A DNA stretch of 8,960 bases from Fulvivirga aurantia (lineage in GTDB: Bacteria; Bacteroidota; Bacteroidia; Cytophagales; Cyclobacteriaceae), in contig NZ_SMMD01000805.1 of the NCBI RefSeq assembly GCF_009711475.1, forward strand, positions 1 to 8,960, in the 5' to 3' direction. Position 1 is the first letter of the stretch; each line of letters begins with the position of its first letter. The position numbers were made by a program, and so were the translations under genes. This document shows, piece after piece, positions 6,468 to 8,960 of the stretch. The notes under the pieces were generated by a model, which ran no database searches, had not been told where the DNA came from, and worked only from the letters and a program-made list of their open reading frames with translations.

Positions 6468-7343
6468 TTACCAACCTCCAGACGCTCCTCCGCCACCAAA
6501 ACTTCCACCTCCACCACTAAAGCCTCCACCGCCTCCGCCAAAGCTTCCACCTCCACCAAATCCACCATACCATCCTCCACCACCTCTTCTGCCTCCGCTA
6601 TTACTTCCAGGTACACTAAACATAAGAGTGAGAAAGGTAGAAATAAATAAACCCACAATAAAATTGACTAAAACTGTACCTACTATCAGCAGTAGAACGA
6701 AAAATGCCACTGCACCCAATTTTTTGCCCAGAATCTTCTTTAGCAGATAATTACCAACCACAACGAATATAATTAAGAAAGGAAACAACACGTTAATGTA
6801 TTTACTCCAGCTACCATCTCCACTGCTTTCGTTTCTTATTGGCTCGGGAAGTTGCTCACCTTCTACAAGTCCTATGATTGCATCAAGACCTTTGGTAATA
6901 CCATGATAAAAATCACCTGATCTAAATTCAGGTTTAATAATTTGATTTATCACTCTGCTGGCATAAGCATCAGGTACCGCGCCTTCAAGTCCGTAGCCAA
7001 CCTCAATTCGGATTTTTCGATCATTTTTTGCTATTAGAAGCAATATACCATCATCAACACCTTTTCTACCTATCTTCCACTCTTCTACTACTCGTATACT
7101 ATACTGTTCAATAGCCTCTGATGATGTAGAAGGAATCATTAAAACAACTATCTGACCACCCTTCGTTTGCTCAAACTGGCTTAGGGTGGCTTCAATAGCA
7201 TTAGTTTGTGAATTAGATAAAGTGCCAGTCTTATCAATGACCCTTGCGTTGAGAGGTGGAATAGACACAAAATCCTGAGCTATAATGTCAGCAGGATTTA
7301 ATAGAAATAATATTAAGAGTATATTAGTTATTCGAAATAACAT
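6468..7343 (-). CDS. TPM-domain protein with Gly-rich tail (YgcG family)
   Basis: A 291-residue exported, membrane-anchored protein, from the ATG at 7343. That start gives a compact signal peptide, MLFRITNILLILFLLNPADIIA, where a longer frame would need a TTG at 7367. The TPM domain covers about residues 28-165, with VIDKTGTLS (35-43), DDGILLLIAKNDRKIRIEVG (97-116) and GYGLEGAVPDA (116-126). Two or more membrane segments follow at about 181-200 and 210-242. The last 43 residues are mostly Gly with Phe and Ser (GGGGSFGGGG-like) and end in GGW, which is typical of YgcG-type proteins. The TPM domain is thus predicted outside the cytoplasm and the tail on either side depending on segment count. 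It heads the two-gene TPM unit and is divergent from lemA. Confidence 0.9.
   Translation of the reverse strand: MLFRITNILLILFLLNPADIIAQDFVSIPPLNARVIDKTGTLSNSQTNAIEATLSQFEQTKGGQIVVLMIPSTSSEAIEQYSIRVVEEWKIGRKGVDDGILLLIAKNDRKIRIEVGYGLEGAVPDAYASRVINQIIKPEFRSGDFYHGITKGLDAIIGLVEGEQLPEPIRNESSGDGSWSKYINVLFPFLIIFVVVGNYLLKKILGKKLGAVAFFVLLLIVGTVLVNFIVGLFISTFLTLMFSVPGSNSGGRRGGGGWYGGFGGGGSFGGGGGGFSGGGGSFGGGGASGGW
6471..6599 (-). repeat. Low-complexity Gly-rich coding repeat
   Basis: This encodes residues 249-291 of the YgcG-like protein. On the plus strand it reads as repeated CCTCCACC / CCGCCTCC-type blocks, which encode runs of GGG, GFGGGG and SFGGGG. It is probably length-variable through slippage, in steps that usually keep the frame. 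The GC-rich patch stands out from the AT-rich surroundings. Confidence 0.85.
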
Positions 7344-7364
7344 GGCTATGTAAAAAGGCGTATT

Positions 7365-7373
7365 CAAATGATA
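7365..7373 (-). promoter_or_regulatory. Possible promoter element of the TPM gene pair
   Basis: On the minus strand TATCATTTG (7373 to 7365) resembles the TAnnTTTG -7 element with one extra spacer base. It would give a leader of about 14 bases before the ATG at 7343. It overlaps the alternative TTG start at 7367, which further favours the ATG. No convincing -33 element is seen. Confidence 0.3.
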
Positions 7374-7391
7374 AATTGCAATATAATCGTT

Positions 7392-7399
7392 TAAATTTG
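7392..7399 (+). promoter_or_regulatory. Predicted lemA promoter -7 element
   Basis: TAAATTTG exactly fits TAnnTTTG and lies 25 bases before the lemA ATG, giving a leader of about 18 bases. A TTG at 7376-7378 is too close (13 bases) to serve as a normal -33 element, so the upstream half is weak. It sits in the 81-base divergent spacer. Confidence 0.45.
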
Positions 7400-7424
7400 A
7401 ATCGAAATATTAGAAATTAGAATT

Positions 7425-8018
7425 ATGAAAAAAGGACTTTTAATTACCCTTGGAGTAATTGTTGTATTGGTTTTTATTCTGTACAGACTGTTTGCAGGAA
7501 CATATAACGAAATGGTTGACAAAGAAGAAACTGTAGCACAGTCATGGGCTAATGTTGAGGCACAATACCAACGAAGAGCTGATCTTATCCCTAATTTAGT
7601 AAACACGGTAAAGGGTTTTGCAGAGCAAGAAAAGGAAGTGTTGACCGGAGTGGTTGAGGCAAGAAGTAAAGCCTCCAGCATTCAGATAGACCCAAGTAAT
7701 TTAGATGCTGCTCAGATTCAACAATTCCAACAGGCTCAGGGTCAATTAAGTGGTGCCTTGTCTCGACTATTGGTAACAGTTGAGCGTTATCCTGATTTAA
7801 AATCAAATCAAAACTTCTTAGATCTACAAGCACAGTTAGAAGGTACCGAAAATAGAATAACTGTTGCTAGGAATCGATTTAATGAAGCCGCAACTGAATA
7901 TAATAAGCTAATTAGATCATTTCCGGCAAACATTTTTGCAGGGATGTATGGCTTTGAAAGGAAGCCACTTTTTGAGTCTAAAGAGGGCGCAGAAAGAGCC
8001 CCGGAAGTGAGTTTTTAA
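7425..8018 (+). CDS. lemA: LemA family protein
   Basis: A 197-residue LemA family protein: one N-terminal membrane segment at about residues 4-23 (GLLITLGVIVVLVFILYRLF), then a long helical, probably coiled domain. Family hallmarks are all present: W41 with VEAQYQRRADLIPNLVNTVK (44-63), the RYPDLKSNQNFLDLQAQLEG block (121-140), TENRITVARNRFNEAATEYN (141-160) and FPANIFAGM (166-174). The protein is usually anchored in the cytoplasmic membrane; its function is not established. No signal-peptidase site or lipobox is seen, so the first segment is probably a retained anchor. It is divergent from the TPM pair and ends in a strong hairpin shared with the convergent gene on the right. The start ATG is the only reasonable one. 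Confidence 0.95.
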   Translation: MKKGLLITLGVIVVLVFILYRLFAGTYNEMVDKEETVAQSWANVEAQYQRRADLIPNLVNTVKGFAEQEKEVLTGVVEARSKASSIQIDPSNLDAAQIQQFQQAQGQLSGALSRLLVTVERYPDLKSNQNFLDLQAQLEGTENRITVARNRFNEAATEYNKLIRSFPANIFAGMYGFERKPLFESKEGAERAPEVSF

Positions 8019-8051
8019 AAAGAAGAAGGCTTACTAAGCCTTCTTCTTTTT
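8017..8051. terminator. Bidirectional terminator between lemA and the convergent gene
   Basis: AAAAAGAAGAAGGCTT (8017-8032) and its exact reverse complement (8036-8051) form a perfect 16-bp stem with a 3-base ACT loop. A T-run serves lemA (plus) and the A-tract on the left serves the minus-strand gene, whose stop is at 8059-8061. It overlaps the last bases of the lemA stop codon. Confidence 0.9.
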
Positions 8052-8058
8052 TAGCAAT

Positions 8059-8960
8059 TTAATTAAGTGTCATAATAACATTTGACGAAGCATTGTAATC
8101 GTAGTATTCAATTTTAAGCTCGCCTTCGTTTGCACTTTCAATGTCAGAGTTCCAATTTGACATTCCATCCCAGTAAAAATCTAAAGAATAGTAACTCTTG
8201 TAGTAACTTCCCTGAACATCAGATAAACCACCTGATCTCTTTAGTGTACATGTCTCATTCTCGAAATCAAATTCAACGGAAACATAATCATTAGCAACAG
8301 CAGAGTTATCACTTGATCTTACTAAAGAGGCTATATTCCACTTAGTTTTGGATTTAAAAATTACATCAAAAGCATTAACGTAAATTGTTTCATAATCAAC
8401 TTCGTCTTTATCAACGTAAACTGTATAGGTCTCTTCAATTTCATCATTTACATAAAATATAAATCTATATCTACCCACCGGAACATCTGTAAAAAGCATT
8501 ACGCCTTCTCCATCAGTAGTAGCTTTATGATTTGACAAAGCAATGTATTCATCAAGCCCTTCTGCCATGTAGTAAGCGTCATTTTCCTTAACTAGAATAC
8601 CCGTTAAGCCATCCTGCTCCAATTTATTATAAGTATCATCGTCTCTAAATTGCACTCTAACCTCTCCAACATAGCTTTCTATGTTGATTTCATATTGTTT
8701 AGTAGCGCCTGAAACTACCTGCACTCCTCTATTAAATTCATACTCTTTTCCATTTACTTCAGTTTCAACAACCACCATATATGGGCCAGCAATCAAACTG
8801 CCGAAATCTACTAAGCCATTCTCATCAGATACCTGCTCCTCTAATTCAGCTTCGTCCTGATAAAGTGTCACATCTGCATCCGTAATGAAATTTCCTGATG
8901 CATCAACTAATGTCAAATTTAAATTACCGTTCTGAACTAATGTAACGGTTAAGTCATCAT
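8059..8960 (-). CDS. Acidic protein with repeated prealbumin-like domains, N-terminus outside window
   Basis: The frame is open from the stop at 8059 to the right edge: at least 299 residues, with the start outside. A TTG at 8916 could be taken as a start, but the frame continues upstream with DDLTVTLVQNGNLNL, so it is treated as partial. At least two beta-rich domains of the carboxypeptidase-regulatory / SpaA prealbumin-like type are seen. One runs LTLVDASGNFITDADVTLY...GLVDFGSLIAGPYMVVVET; the other is around VRVQFRDDDTYNK...GVMLFTDVPVGRYRFIFYV. A C-terminal part has VSVEFDFENETCTLKRSG and WDGMSNWNSDIESANEGELK, somewhat lipocalin-like. The protein is very acidic and rich in Tyr and Asn, with no membrane segment in the visible part. 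A surface lipoprotein is plausible but the N-terminus is needed. Function unknown. Confidence 0.75.
   Translation of the reverse strand, partial: DDLTVTLVQNGNLNLTLVDASGNFITDADVTLYQDEAELEEQVSDENGLVDFGSLIAGPYMVVVETEVNGKEYEFNRGVQVVSGATKQYEINIESYVGEVRVQFRDDDTYNKLEQDGLTGILVKENDAYYMAEGLDEYIALSNHKATTDGEGVMLFTDVPVGRYRFIFYVNDEIEETYTVYVDKDEVDYETIYVNAFDVIFKSKTKWNIASLVRSSDNSAVANDYVSVEFDFENETCTLKRSGGLSDVQGSYYKSYYSLDFYWDGMSNWNSDIESANEGELKIEYYDYNASSNVIMTLN

Noticed and set aside
6392..6658. An 88-codon minus-strand frame in the Gly-rich repeat
   Set aside because: It is a shifted reading of the Gly-rich codons (poly Glu/Val/Ala) inside the YgcG-like and second TPM genes, a product of low complexity.
7391..7833. 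Minus-strand frames opposite lemA
   Set aside because: They are antisense to a complete LemA frame and lack any recognisable features.

Overview
The window reads as ordinary chromosomal DNA from a member of the Bacteroidota, probably a marine or environmental Cytophagales-like bacterium. The supports are: promoter-like elements of the Bacteroidota type (TAnnTTTG at -7), starts with no clear Shine-Dalgarno sequence, AT-rich DNA, a tRNA without an encoded CCA end, a long-form urocanase, and families common in this phylum (DUF6090-like membrane protein, LemA with TPM-domain proteins, prealbumin-like adhesin domains). The genus cannot be fixed from this sequence alone.

Layout. Positions 1-4205 (minus strand) hold a very tight four-gene run: DUF6090-like membrane protein, MBL-fold hydrolase, patatin-like lipase and urocanate hydratase (hutU, whose C-terminus runs off the left edge). 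Gaps are 4 and 6 bases, then a 1-base TAATG overlap. Upstream of it, accA (4268-5215, minus) ends in a clear hairpin terminator that sits almost on top of the next gene's start codon.

Positions 5216-5802 have no protein gene but are the most interesting part. They hold an accA promoter on the minus strand, a strong plus-strand promoter, and three tandem plus-strand copies of a tRNA-Asp unit. The middle copy (5507-5580) is intact and followed by a terminator. The two flanking copies are decayed, and each carries a small palindrome with the arms CCCGAT / ATCGGG, at a different place in the tRNA (D-loop in the first, near the T-arm in the second). The third copy keeps a recognisable version of the terminator and flank of the intact gene.

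Positions 5803-8051 hold a LemA/TPM module: two TPM-domain membrane proteins on the minus strand and lemA on the plus strand, divergent from an 81-base spacer. A perfect 16-bp hairpin (8017-8051) ends both lemA and the convergent gene at the right edge, an acidic protein with repeated prealbumin-like (carboxypeptidase-regulatory-like) domains whose N-terminus lies outside the window.

I did not find a novel defence, mobile or biosynthetic system. The best lead is the tRNA-Asp cluster with palindrome-bearing pseudogenes. Several start codons were set to ATG where a longer reading frame would need an upstream TTG.
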